Below are positions 48,029-59,939 of a stretch of DNA of 64,000 nt, in pieces; the stretch's first letter is position 1, and every line of letters begins with the position of its first letter. The notes under the pieces are model-generated. The model saw nothing but the letters and a program-made list of their open reading frames with translations. It searched no databases and had not been told where the DNA came from. Origin of the DNA: Anaeramoeba flamelloides (taxonomy: Eukaryota; Metamonada; Anaeramoebidae). The stretch spans positions 5,332,001-5,396,000 of the forward strand of contig JANTQA010000048.1 in NCBI GenBank assembly GCA_027625915.1. Direction: 5' to 3'. The translations under genes were made by a program, and so were the position numbers.

Positions 48029-48162
48029 TAATAATAATAATAATAAGATACAATCATAGTCTCTTTGTGATAATTAATACAGTCATTCCAGTTCTACTAT
48101 GAAATTTTATGACCGTGAAATTGATTTTCGATTCTGAAATTCAATCTATGTATAAAATAACA

Positions 48163-48325
48163 TAAACTCTTTTTCAGTCAAAGGGGCCCAGTTTTATTGA
48201 AGAAATGGAAGACATTTTATCAGTTTAATTCATTACTCTTATCAAACTAAAATTTTCAATTTTTAGATCAAAATCATTTTTTCTCATTTTACAAAATTTT
48301 GTTTTTTTTTGTTTTTTGCTTTTTG

Positions 48326-48375
<50 letters not shown>

Positions 48376-48735
48376 TTAACTTTGAAAAAAAAACTGTTTG
48401 AAAAACGAAATAAACATTAAGAAAAGTTAATTTTTGTATGTTCTTTTAAAATTCATACATTTACAAGTAAAAAATCTTATTATCAACGATTTTAATTTCC
48501 TAAAGAAATTGAGAATTTTGCACGATATGTTCTAATGAATGGGCACAAAAAAATTTTTAACATTTTTTTTTTTTTAAAATTTATGGTTTGTTCAGGGGTT
48601 TCTTTTATAATTATGGACTCTTATAAGAAGTTTATTATTTCTCGTATTTCTAAACAATCTAAGTTTGGTTGATTCTTAAAAATAAAGTGACTTTTTCATT
48701 TTTGGCTGGGCTAACTTTGAGTGAAATGGAGTTTA
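48163..48735 (-). mobile_element. Family-C MITE, copy C2
   Basis: Opposite orientation to C1. Its ends read 'taaactctttttcagtcaaa' and, at the other end, 'tttgagtgaaatggagttta'. A 44-nt uninterrupted T run lies at 48,327-48,370, and C1 has an A-rich tract at the equivalent place. It lies within the interruption of M2. Confidence 0.85.
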
Positions 48736-49475
48736 GAATGTGTTATTAAAGCTATTCATAAAACATAAAATTTGTGATACAAGATTAAAAAAAAGTAAAC
48801 ATTTTTTTGTTTTTTTGGTTTTGGAATTGGCAAAAAAATTTATTAAAATACTAACATTAAGCTGGATCTCCAATTTCCAATACTTTTCAAATCTTAACTT
48901 TTCCAATTTAAAAAAAATGATTGAAAAATACTTTCAAGTTTCCATGGTTTCTGTTTATTTAAATTCTTGAAAAAATCAATTTTTTACCTTAGTTTTTCCA
49001 AAAAAAATAACTCAAATAAAAGTAAGAGAAGTTGAAATTTTGATCTTAAGATCGAAATTGAATATCCTATTTCAAAAAACACAATTTTATAATAGAAAAC
49101 CAATTTATTAGTATTATAAATTGCGATATTAAGGCTGGAACGGTTTAATGGTTTGTAGATACAATTTAACAATCCTAAGATCTCAAGGATCAAAAATCAT
49201 TGGCAATACGATCATTTAGATTTTAAGATGTTTATTAAAGAGAGTCTTGAAAGTTTTAAAAAATCTTGAGTATTTTTTTTTTTACCATTTCACGATCCTC
49301 AACAAAGAGTTCGAGTTCACGTATCTCAAAATTTCTTCTTTATTTTCCATTTAAAAAATGACATAAAAAGATTTTTTGATCCAAATTGGAAAAAATTTTA
49401 AAGATCCTTACTTCACGATTCAAATGGAATTGAATGAAATACTTTTAATACAAATCGGTAAATGTGATATCTAGT

Positions 49476-50409
49476 CCTTAAAATAATATTTGCAAAAAAT
49501 ACTTTTGTCAAAATAATATAAATAAACTTATTTAGTCTTTGTTTCAAAATTTCATTCTGTGTTTCTTTTGTAAAAGAAAATCTGTTCATTTAAAAAACCA
49601 AAGAAACTAACTATAGATCCTAATTAATATGGTATTGGTTTCTTAAAGGTAGATTATTTTCGGAAAAAAATTCTGAAAAAAGAAGGATCAAATTAGAATG
49701 TTTATCTCAAAAAATAGAGTTAATCTTCTGAAGAGATTTTGTCCAAGAAAAAAATATTTATTTTGTAAACATTAGAATCCTTACACAAAATATTAAATAC
49801 TTTGGTGTATAATTTAATATTTGCTTAAAAAGGTCAACAGCCTTCCTTCAAAATATATTTGGTATTTAGGTATATGATTGAGTAAATGAATTAGATGTTG
49901 CTTTGTAATAAGAAGAAAAAAAGCACCTTTTTTTTTTGAAACAAAGGTTGTATTCTTTAGTTAAGGGTGTTTTATGATCACTGTAGTATTGGAGACATTT
50001 TTTTGGTTTAATTTTAACTACTTTCTTGAAAATATTCACTTCGTAATCTTTGAATATATTAATCCTTTTACTTTTTAATTTCTTCAAGTAATAAATATTT
50101 TATTATAAATTACTCATAAAAAACAATAAATTCGCCAATGGGTAAATATTACTCAAAATTACAGGGTTACGTAAATGTGATAAAAAAAAAAAAACAAAAA
50201 GTAAAGTCAAATTTGCAAAAAAACTCCCTTTTTTTTACTCAAAAAAGTATTTGAATTGTGAATAAAATATCCAAAACACATGAACAAAGACTGGGGTTGG
50301 TATTTGTATTTCTCTTGATCCTCATTCTTGAAAACAGAATGTGATTGAATTGAAAACGTGATTTACTTACATTTTGGAAAATCATTTTTTATTAATTCTC
50401 TTTCACATT
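49476..50409. other. Region upstream of eIF5A
   Basis: No gene is supported. A 73-codon minus-strand frame at 49,866-50,087 lacks an ATG; its Lys/Cys-rich peptide is not recognised. The 5' leader of eIF5A lies at the right end. Confidence 0.4.
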
Positions 50410-51111
50410 ATGACATCCTCAGTCCCAAAACAAGCATCCGCTTTCAGAAAAGGTGGTTACATTATCCTCAAAGAACACGTTTGTAAAATTGTTGATATGG
50501 TAAATGGCTTTTTTGCTTTTTTTTTTTTTTTTTTTTTATATCTTTTTTCTTTTGACAAATTTGTTTATACTAATTTCTTCTTCTTTTGTTATTTCTTTTT
50601 TTTTTTTTTTTTTATTATCCTTATTTCAAAACTAATTGTTCCCTATTCTCAATAGAAAACTCACAAAACCGGTAAAGTGCGTATTACTTTTTTTTTTTTT
50701 TTTTTTTTAAAACAAGCTTTTTTGTTTTGCTAAAAAAATAATTGCTTTTTTTTTTTTTTTTTTTATCTCTTTTTTATCTTTTTAATATTTTTCTCTTTAT
50801 AGCACGGTCACGCTAAAATCAATTTCACTGGAACTGACATCTTTACAGGAAACAAATACGAAGAACTTCAAAGTGCCACTCACAGTATGCAAGAACCAGA
50901 AGTAACAAAAGACGAATATGATGTTGTTGATGTACAAGACGGTTTTGCATCACTCATGGACATGGAAGGAAACACTCTAGAAGTTAGTATCCCAGAAGGT
51001 AAAACTGGTGATGAACTCAAATCCGGATTTGAAGAAGGTAAAACACTTATCGCAATTGTTACCACCACCATGGGAAAAAACAAAATCACCCAATGCAGAG
51101 AAGATAAATAA
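50410..51111 (+). CDS. EIF5A: Translation factor eIF5A, three exons with a 21-nt microexon
   Basis: eIF5A binds the ribosomal E site and relieves stalls during elongation and termination. It needs a lysine modified to hypusine. The exons are 50,410-50,499, 50,656-50,676 and 50,803-51,111. All junctions are phase 0 (gtaaat...aatag; gtgcgt...tatag), giving 139 residues. Exon 1 is MTSSVPKQASAFRKGGY through CKIVDM. Exon 2 is KTHKTGK, whose last Lys is the hypusine site. Exon 3 opens with HGHAKINFTGTDIFTG. Together they rebuild the conserved loop KTGKHGHAK, followed by the OB-fold (VQDGFASLMD, ending CREDK). The upstream TTG frame is not the start; the ATG at 50,410 aligns with the family. Both introns carry long T runs. 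Codons are richer in C and G than in neighbouring genes, as expected for a highly expressed gene. Confidence 0.97.
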
Positions 51112-51499
51112 ATTCATTGGTTTCATTCGTTCATCTCTTTGTGCACCCTTATTGAATAAACTGAAAATTTTCAAAAAGTTTCATTAAATTGTTCTTATTA
51201 CATAAAATTTTTATTTCCGACAACTCGAATTAATAAAATTGGTTAAACATCGTTCCCTTTTTTTTTTTTTTTTTTTTTCCCCTATTTTTCTCTTAATTCG
51301 TAATTTCAGTCATTAGGAGTGTGTTAAATTCGATGATAAATATGTGTGTTTGAATTTGACTTTATTATTAACATGCCAAAAGTTAAGGGATAAGCTTCTA
51401 ATAGGTACAAGTCTAAACATTAAGTGTGCTGTTCTTAAATGTAAACCACATTAGTGATCCAGACTCAGGTGTGTCGAAAAAATCAATTAGTCAGGAAGT
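51112..51499. other. 3' flank of eIF5A
   Basis: It contains a possible polyadenylation-type 'gaataaact' near 51,152 and 'attaataaaat' near 51,230, then a T run at about 51,258-51,278. No other gene is seen. Confidence 0.4.
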
Positions 51500-52080
51500 A
51501 ATATTTGTTTATCTCATCAATGAATAATGATTCTTGTATTAGTAAAAAAACCCAACAATTTCAGAAAAAAAATCTACATTTGCCCACAAATTTACAAGTT
51601 GATTTATCAATATTCAGACTCCAAAGTTGTAAAAATAACTTTCTTAAATTTGTGGTGAAATGCAGATTAGTAGTTGCTAAAAAATTCAATTTGTTAAAAA
51701 ATTAAATAATTAACGAATAGATTATTTTTACAAATTATTTCTGAAATATTGGATAGATATTGATAATACACAACTAACTTTATTTAAGGAAACAAAACTA
51801 AACAGTCTTTTGGTTTTTATGTTTATGATTATTGAGTTAATCTTTGAAATTAAAATAATGAAAAAATAGATACAATTTGGAAGTTCTAAATCTAAATATT
51901 AGATATTAAAAACCGGAATAATATAATTTTGTTTGTTTTAATTAATAGATTTGGAAAGATATTTAAATATAACAATTTCCTTAATGATAACTTGTAATTG
52001 TGATTTTTTTGTTAAACAATGTAATAATTTTTTGTTCAATAATTTTTATAATAGATTTTAGAGAGCTATTTATGACATAT
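51500..52080 (+). repeat. Dispersed repeat N, copy N1
   Basis: Matches 57,490-58,620 with the family-C MITE removed. Shared text includes 'tgtattagtaaaaaa', 'actttcttaaattt', 'attaaataattaac' and 'agatttggaaa'. The left third is itself a foldback: 'aatctacatttgcccacaaa' pairs with an inverted near-copy about 50 bp on. Confidence 0.75.
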
Positions 52081-52084
52081 GTCC

Positions 52085-52655
52085 CTACGACCCAAAAAAC
52101 ACTAAAAAGGAAAAACTGATCAAATACTTCCCATTCATACAATTAAAAAAACTAAATGATAAAATAAAAATAAATAAAGTTTCAATTTAACTTTTTCTTG
52201 AAAACATGTTTTGCCAAAATCATTGAATTCACACTTGAAATTATGTATATTTTTAGATACACTCTCTTGTTTTAACTCATTTACAAAAACAAATTCTAAA
52301 TTATGGGAATTTTCTGTTCACAAAAGGCACTAATTTGGTCTTCAAAGGTTTTTTTAGTTTTAAATGGTAAAATTAAAAAAAAGTTCAACCAAAAAGATAA
52401 ACTCTCTGAAAAACCATTCTAATTTAATATATTAACTTACTCTTTGATTTCAAGCTTTTCTCAACCCCAATTTTTCAAAAAAAAATAAAAAAGAGCACAC
52501 TAATTTCAAAAAATATTTTCGATATTCAAAAGTTGAGAGTGTTTTTATTCTAAAAAAAATTATACCAGTGGTTAATGGAATTAAGTTATGAACTAGATTT
52601 CGAAAAACATTAATCAGAAAAAAATAGTGCTTAATTTTGTTAAGGACATATTACA
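52085..52655 (+). repeat. Dispersed repeat L, copy 2
   Basis: Direct-orientation partner of 7,138-7,690. It begins right after N1. Confidence 0.8.
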
Positions 52656-52956
52656 CTAATATAATTTTTTACCAATTACAATATATTTTGAAAATAGCCG
52701 AATCTATGGTGTATCTACTACCTTTAAAACAATTTTTAAAATTTAAGCCCGAGTCACCTACAAAGACCCTTTTCTTTAACAAAGACTTGATTTACCCCCA
52801 AAAATGCTAAAGTGAAATTACACTTCGTTTAGTTGACAAAAGCCAATTAAAATACAATGAAAAAAATTTGATTTACAAAAAAAGAATTCAAAAATGTTTA
52901 TCGCTTGTAAATTTAAAAGACAAAAAAAAAAAAAAATTCAATATGAATACAAAAAA
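52656..52956. other. Intergenic DNA
   Basis: A less repetitive stretch with no open frame or known motif. Confidence 0.4.
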
Positions 52957-53490
52957 TACCTCATTTCACTCAAAGGTGCCCAACAAAAATGAAAAATTCA
53001 TTTTTTCAAGAATCAACCAAAATAAGATTATTTGGAAATAAGAGAAATAATAAAATTCAGATTAGATTTGAGATTCATAAAGAAATTCCTTAACAAATGA
53101 TACTTTTACTACAAAAATTAAATATAACAATTTTTTTTTGGGACCTTTCATGTAAATTTTTCATGCAAAATTTCCCAATTTCTTAAGAAAATTATATTTG
53201 TCAGCTATTGAATTTTTTATGATAAATATATTCATTATATAGGAAATTACAAAGCCTCGATTATCTAGATGTTAATTAAGATTTTCAATGATATTATTTT
53301 CAATTTAACAGAAAAAATGGAAAAAAAAAGAAGAATCAAGAAAAAAAGAAAAAATAAATGGACTAAATTAGAAAAATTAATATGATCTCAAAAAATATAA
53401 TTTATTTTTAGAACAATACTGAATTAAACTCATAGAATATGTATAATTTCTTTAATTAAACTTTTTCCATCTGACTGAAAAATAGTTTAT
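52957..53490 (+). mobile_element. Family-C MITE, copy C3 (diverged)
   Basis: The left end 'catttcactcaaaggtgccc' and right end 'ccatctgactgaaaaatagt' correspond to those of C1. The interior agrees in blocks (aagaatcaaccaaaataaga; ttaaactcatagaatat) but is more diverged than C1 and C2, which suggests an older insertion. Confidence 0.75.
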
Positions 53491-53819
53491 AAAAAATTCT
53501 AATTGTATAAAAAACAAAAATCAAAAAATTTCTTATTTTCTATTTCCCATATAATTAAATTTCTTCGATTTAGGTACCAAATTTTCATAACAGGTGTTGT
53601 TGGATTATCTTTCCTCATAATTTTCTTTTTTGAATAACACAATTGTGGCAAGAAAAATTCCACAAAAAAAAATTTTTTTGTAACAAAATTTTAGAATTTT
53701 ATATGTTTTTAATATTTTTTTATTATTTTTTACACATTTTTATATTAACCCCCGATGAGTTTTTTTTTATAATTAATACATTATATGAAAATAATAATAT
53801 TTTTATCCATTTATTTATT
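53491..53819. other. AT-rich intergenic DNA
   Basis: No gene or repeat is supported. Confidence 0.35.
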
Positions 53820-53985
53820 GTGAAAAATGGATAATCAAAGAAAATTTACTAAATAAAAAAGAGAAGAAGAAAAATAATTACAATATTATAGTACAAAAAT
53901 AGTATATCATTTACATGACCAAATTATAAATTAACCACATCCTGAAACAGGAAGAGTAAAAACACATAGAAAGATTATCAGTAAT
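53820..53985 (+). repeat. Short direct repeat, first copy
   Basis: Aligns with 54,890-55,110: 'aaagaaaatttta' or a near match, 'aaagagaagaag', 'catgaccaaat' and 'acatagaa' occur in order in both. Confidence 0.6.
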
Positions 53986-54889
53986 AAATAAAGAAAAAAG
54001 ATAATATTTTTAACTTCTAAAAGAAAGATAAAAAGGAAAGGAAATGGAGAAAATTACTGGTTAATGAATAATTTAACTTTCCCAAAAATTCTGGAAACAG
54101 TCAAAAAAATATATTTATCTTCACCAAAGAATTAGACAATTCAACTAAAAGTGTTTTTACAGTATATTTCATTTATAAAATTGTTTGAAGTATTATTATA
54201 ATGGAAGTGATATATGTCAAATTCACACTATTAAATTAACTTTCTATATTTTGAAAAATCAAAAAAATTTCATTTTTTTTAACAAAATAATCAAATGGTG
54301 AAATTTTTTTGAAACACCCCCCCCCAACAAAAAAAGTAGCAAATTTCTTCATAATTTGGAGATTTTCATCTTCGAATGTAACTTTTTTGTACAATTCCCC
54401 CACTATTATTATAAAATCTATCCAAATAAAGGTGATTTTATTTTTGAGGATATATTCTGAAAGTACAAATATACTTTATTATTTTATTCACAATTACTGA
54501 TTAAAAAAAGTAAAAAAGAGGAAAAAAAAAAAAAAAAACAAAAATTTTTTTGAAGTAACAAATATTGTCAAAGGATGATAACACAAAACTAGATTTTTTT
54601 TTGATTGGGAATGATAAATAACATCAATTTAAACTTGAAATCAGATTGTAACCTCTATTTTTGTTTTCAGAAAAATCAGAATTCTCTTAAAAAAATCACA
54701 ATTAATAAGATAAAAAATAATTAATAACCACATTTTATATTTTTTTATATAATTTATTTTCTCAAAAAATAATTTTCAAATTTCAATAAAATTTTAAAAA
54801 AACAATATAGATAAACCAAATAATCAATTGACTAATAAAAAATTGTTATGTGTATTAAGGAAAAAGAATTATAAAATTTTATTTATTTT
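53986..54889. other. AT-rich intergenic DNA
   Basis: No gene or confident repeat. A run of nine C at about 54,317-54,325 is unusual for this DNA. Confidence 0.4.
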
Positions 54890-54956
54890 TTGATTTATAG
54901 AAAGGAGCAATTAAAGAAAATTTTATCAAATAAAAAAAAGAGAAGAAGGACAATAA

Positions 54957-55011
<55 letters not shown>

Positions 55012-55110
55012 TAATAATATTTTCATGACCAAATAGAAACTATCGGCGCCCTGAACACATAGAAGGATTAAAAACCCGATAGAAAGATTAACGATTACAT
55101 ATAAAAATTC
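54890..55110 (+). repeat. Short direct repeat, second copy, with a (TA)n run
   Basis: Partner of 53,820-53,985. A (TA)n run of about 46 bp at 54,961-55,006 is expanded within it. Confidence 0.6.
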
Positions 55111-55249
55111 CACAAACCGTGATTAATAATTATTATTACCCTCTTTTCGAGTTTCCTTGATTAAAAAAAAAAGAATAAAATCTAAGATTTTACTCAGTTC
55201 TTTTAAAATTTTAAAAAAACTAGATACGACTCCGAAGAGTGGGGCCACT

Positions 55250-55600
55250 ATGTACCTGAATTCATTTATATTTTTTACTATTTTAAGTATTTTTTGTTTT
55301 AACTTTTTTTTTATTTTTTTTCTTTATTACCTTAAGTTTTCTAACCATAAGAGCTTTGATAAAAAATTCCTGACAAGTGCAATAAATTTCATAATTTTGA
55401 TTAGTCATGTTGAAGAGTTTCTGAGTATTTTTTCTAAGAATAACAATTTTCAAATAGTTTCTTATCTAGAATTTTTGATAATTTATTTTTCCACAAGATT
55501 CTGATAAATTTATATCTTCCACAATACCAAATGAAGTGAGATATATTTTCATAATAATAGGTAAAAAAATCACATTTTTTTATTTTTTCTTTTTTTTTAA
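55250..55600 (-). mobile_element. 3' fragment of the LINE family
   Basis: The minus strand at about 55,500-55,580 encodes ENISHFIWYCGRYKFIR. This parallels ENIDHFLWVCPSYEKDR in the 24.5-kb LINE (pattern ENIxHFxWxC, then Y and R). It is decayed and no RT part is seen nearby. A single hairpin-cluster-like module (taagattttactcagttctt) lies just beyond it at about 55,180-55,210. Confidence 0.65.
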
Positions 55601-57489
55601 CAAAAAGAATTATAGATCACAAAAATAAAGACACATTATATAATTATTTTTTTACCAGAAAATAAAAAGTGGGGTGATATTAGAAGAGTAAGACATACTA
55701 TAATTAAAAAAAAAAAACTTAGTCATTATCTGAAATATAATTCAAAATACTAAGTTGAAAGTTAGAGTAAAATTCCAATCAAATAATTTAACAAATTCAG
55801 ATTTCTTACAGAACAAATCATAACTTGAAAGAAAATAAATAATTAAATAATAACTTTTTTGCATGTTCAAAAAAACAAAAATTGCCAAGAGATTGATTAT
55901 CTTTAAAAAAATTATATTAAAAATTCTCCTTCAAGAGATACTTCCGATGTTTTTTTTTTTTTTTTTTTTTCAATTGGAGACTTCAAAACATACTTTAAAA
56001 TTACAATTCATGCCATTATTTAAAAATTTTCTTTAATCAAGTGAAACAAATTCTTTGTTTTAAGTTTTTCTTTTCTTTTGAGTTAATTTTATTATGTAAG
56101 ACTTTTGGAAATGTTATATTATTTGATTGACGTTGTACTCAGTCCTTCAATTCAGTAATTTGATCTAACTTCCGATGAACAGAATCTTTTCTGAATTTTT
56201 GTAGAAAACACACTTAGCACACATAAAAAAGTTTGTTGAGTTTTTTTGAGAACTTTTTGTGTCTTTTTTTGATTTTACACTTTTTGCCTTTCTATGTAAA
56301 TCTTCCAATGTTTCAGAATTATTTTGAAAAATGAGATCTCAAAATATATGATATTACGATTCAAACAAAAATAAAGAATTATTTTCATCATGCTTTTTTA
56401 TTCAGTGAAATTTGATAAAATTTATTTTTCCTGATCATAAACAAAATTTTGTTTTTCAAATTTTTCTAATGAATTTCTTGATAACTAGTTACAAAAATTG
56501 AACGAAGTACAAGGTATGTAAAATTTATTGTTATCGATTATTATTATATAGCAAACCAATTTTTTTTACTTTTTTATTTTTGTTGAAAAATATTTTTTTT
56601 TGTTGCGATAACAAAACGATATATGTGTATTATTTATCAAGATATGTAGAGAAAAACAATTGTATTTTTTTCAAAAAATAATATATAAATTAAAGAATTT
56701 CAAAAAAAAATAAAGCTATCGAATTAATGTTTAAAAAAGATTTGTTTTCTCAGTAAAAAAAGAAAAATCAAAAACAAAAAAATAATAAAAAAATAAAATT
56801 ATAATTTGAAACTTGATCATATTGTTTGATAAACAAAACCAAAACAATAAAGTAAAAAAAAATGAAAAGAAAAGAAAATATTCAAGAATAAATAATAATT
56901 TAAAATAAAATCATTTTACTAAGGAAACGACAATTATAATCATTCCCAAAAAAAAGGCAATTATTTTCTGAAAGTGAACACTTTCATTAATTTTTTTAAC
57001 GTATTTTGAGATTCTTTAAAAATTTGTGTAAATTCAAAGATATCACCTCGTTGTTTTCTAAAATCAACCAAATGAAGGTTTTTCACCATTGAAAAGATTT
57101 GTACATTGAAAAGTAACACATATTTTTCACGTGATCTTACTTCAACTTTTAACTATTTTATTGATGAACATAATAATTAATAAGAAAAAAAAAAAAAAAA
57201 AATTAGATTTTTGAAAAAATAATGGAAAAATTTCATTTTGCATTTGATGTGCAAAATTTTATGTTTTTGAGAAATTCATATCTTTTTTGTCAAGAGTTCA
57301 AAAAAAGTTTTTTGATACACCACAAACTCCCAACACCCAAGAAAAAAATTTACAAGTTAAGACATCATTATATATCCAAATTAAAAAAATATATAATTTT
57401 TCATGCAAACAACCGCAATTTTCGAAATAAGTCTATACTCTTATTAGTAAAAAATTCAAAAGAATTTTAGAAAAAAATCTATATTTTGA
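55601..57489. other. Gene-free AT-rich DNA
   Basis: Long A and T runs with nothing repeated that I can support. An 82-codon frame from an ATG at 57,222 has no recognised motif and lies next to repeat N2. I do not call it a gene. Confidence 0.4.
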
Positions 57490-58620
57490 GAAAAATTTAA
57501 ATGCTAAATCATCAATGTAAAAATGATCCATGTATTAGTAAAAAACCTAACATTTTTCATAGAAAAATCAACTCTCAGACAATTTTAAATACTAGATCAC
57601 TCAATATTCAAACCTCAAAGTTGCAAAATATCTTTCTTAAATTTGTTTAGAAATGTAGATTAGTTGATAAAATATTCTATTTTTTTAAAAAGATTAAATA
57701 ATTAACCCAGAGATTATTTTTGTCAATTATGTTAACAGATTGTGGAAATATATTGAAAAAACAACTAAACTATTTTCCAGTCAAAGGTGCCCATTTACAA
57801 TGAATGGATTATACACATTTAAAGAATTTGTGAGGATATTAGAAGAAAAAATTTATTTCTTACATTACAAAATTTTAATCATTTTTACACTTTTTTCACT
57901 TTTTTCTTTTATTAACTTTTTTGATACCTAATTGTTTTGCCATTTTTTTTTTGTTACAAGATCTACAGTCACTAAGTAAAAACTTGTTATTTTAATGTTA
58001 TCAAAAGAGTGGGAATGATTATCGAAAAATCACCTTAATTTTTATTGGATTTTTCTTTGATCTTCAAATTGAAGATCAAAATGAATCTTGTTGTTTTTTT
58101 TTAAATAATTTTATCTCAGAATTTTTATTTTTCGATTTTTAAGAAAATATATTGTTTATATTAATTTCATACATTTATCAACTCTATTCTCCCAAGGTAT
58201 ATTATTCTACTTATTTCTCATTTATTCTTTAAAGGTCATTTATAAAAAAATAATTAATATTTGGAAAAAAATTTTTTGGGACACCTTTGACAGAAAAAAA
58301 GTTTATTTTCATCGAAAGAAAACAAAAATAATCAATCTTTAGGATTTTTTGTTATATTAATTATTGAGTAAAATTGAATGAAATTAAAAAATTGGAAAAA
58401 TAGATATTTTTGAAGTTTCTAAATGTTAATTATTAAATACTTACAAAACATCATTGTTTTGGTTTTTTAATTTTTAGATTTGGAAAAAATAAAAAAAAAT
58501 TTCCAAAATGAAAATTTTGAATTGTAATCTTTAGTAAAAAATCTAACAATTTATTTTTCAAATAATATTTTAATAGATCTTTTAGATCCATTTCAACTAT
58601 AGAGTACTTTATAATAATTT
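57490..58620 (+). repeat. Dispersed repeat N, copy N2, carrying MITE C4
   Basis: 57,490-57,765 aligns with the first half of N1 and 58,306-58,620 with the second half (ttattgagt, agatttggaaa, aatagat). The ~540 bp between is a family-C MITE. Confidence 0.7.
57766..58305. mobile_element. Family-C-type MITE C4, nested in N2
   Basis: The ends 'taaactattttccagtcaaa' and 'tttgacagaaaaaaagttta' are inverted copies and extend inward as 'ggtgccc' and 'gggacacc'. The interior differs from C1-C3, so it shares ends but not body. Repeat N1 lacks it, which marks the insertion site. Confidence 0.75.
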
Positions 58621-58908
58621 ACCTTCAATTTCAACATACTTTAATTACTAGAATTTGAAATTTAAATGGATTAAAATTTCTGCTGATTTTCATTTTTTCA
58701 AAATTCCTTTCATTTAGGGTTCTTATTTCACCCAATTCAATACAGTCATAAAAAAGAACCAAATAGAAAAAAACATCGAAAACATAAATTAAAATCAATT
58801 TCTTTGAAATTTACATTTTGTAAAAGAAAAAAAGGAAAAGGAAAAGGAAGTGATACGCCCACTCCCAATTTATTATACAAATATCAATATCGACGAATCT
58901 AAACTCCA

Positions 58909-59453
58909 ATTCAAAATTTTTAAACAGACCAAAATTCAATTTTTAAAAAAAAAATCGTATTTATATCAATTTTAGAAGAAATACCAAATTGTAATCATTT
59001 ACTAATTGAAATGTTAACAATTGTTTATAAATTATAATACTCACAAAACAAAAAGCAAATAATTATCAATACTAATAAAAAATCGGCGTGTTAAAAATTT
59101 TGGAGAGAGCAAAATAAAAAAAATGCATTGGTAAATTTGTTTAAATTCATTTAGGAATATTGATCGATCAAATGGTTAGATACCATTGGCTAATTTTAGT
59201 TGAGTTCTTCTATTTGGAATAACTCAGCTTTAACATAATATCAATTCAAAAAAAAAATTTCTATCTAACGAAACAGGTTAGGTAATTCAAAAAATTAAAT
59301 GAATACAAAAAAACTAAAAGATGAAAAAATGATTTTCAAAATTTTACAAAAAATCAAAATTATTTCCAATTTGAATGATGTTGTATTATTGTGATTGTTT
59401 GTACTCCTTTTAGTTGTGTGGAAAATTTTGAATTTTAGTTTACGTAACGTTTA
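58909..59453 (+). mobile_element. Family-A MITE, copy A5 (diverged)
   Basis: The left end is 'actccaattcaaaattttta' and the right end 'gtggaaaattttgaatttta'. The interior agrees with A2 and A3 in 'gcattggtaaatttg' and 'gatcgatcaaatggttagat'. Confidence 0.65.
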
Positions 59454-59939
59454 TCTCTTAAGAAGAAAAATTGTTTTAAAGAACGGTGATAAACCACGGT
59501 GGTAACATGCCAAGTTTCAAATTGAAAGGTCCAAGATTATATTGCAATGCTCATCAATTTCTAACTATTTATGTATACTTTTGGTTAAAAATCCTGCATT
59601 TTTAAAAAAAAAATTTTTTTAAAAAAATAATTACTTAATCTTCTTATCTTATCTCAAAAAGATTTTGTAATGATTCATTGGTTGTTAAAATTGACTTTTT
59701 TCGTTTAAAATTTCTTTTCGAAACAAAAAAATACTTTTGGTGGACTGTTTATGTATAATCTTTTCAAATTAAAATATGAATTTTTAAAATAGATTGAGTC
59801 AAATTATAAATTATAATAATAAGCATATTTGAACATAAAAATAGCTTATATCAATTCCAGAGTAATATTTACGAAGCATATTTATTAAATTTTTAATAGT
59901 TTTACTTTTGAAAAAATCATTAATTTTTTAAAAACAATT
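59454..59939. other. Intergenic DNA
   Basis: No gene or confident repeat. It forms the 3' flank of the next minus-strand gene. Confidence 0.4.

Larger units (their letters stand above)
47085..49475 (+). repeat. Dispersed repeat M, copy 2, interrupted by later insertions
   Basis: The first part, 47,085-47,690, and the second, 49,140-49,475, align with consecutive parts of M1 (37,560-38,590). The ~1.45 kb between them holds MITEs F1 and C2 plus about 400 bp of unassigned DNA. Neither M part retains a long frame. Confidence 0.7.

Noticed and set aside
57222-57470. 82-codon ATG frame
   Set aside because: Composition equals that of the surrounding DNA, there is no motif, and it adjoins repeat N2.
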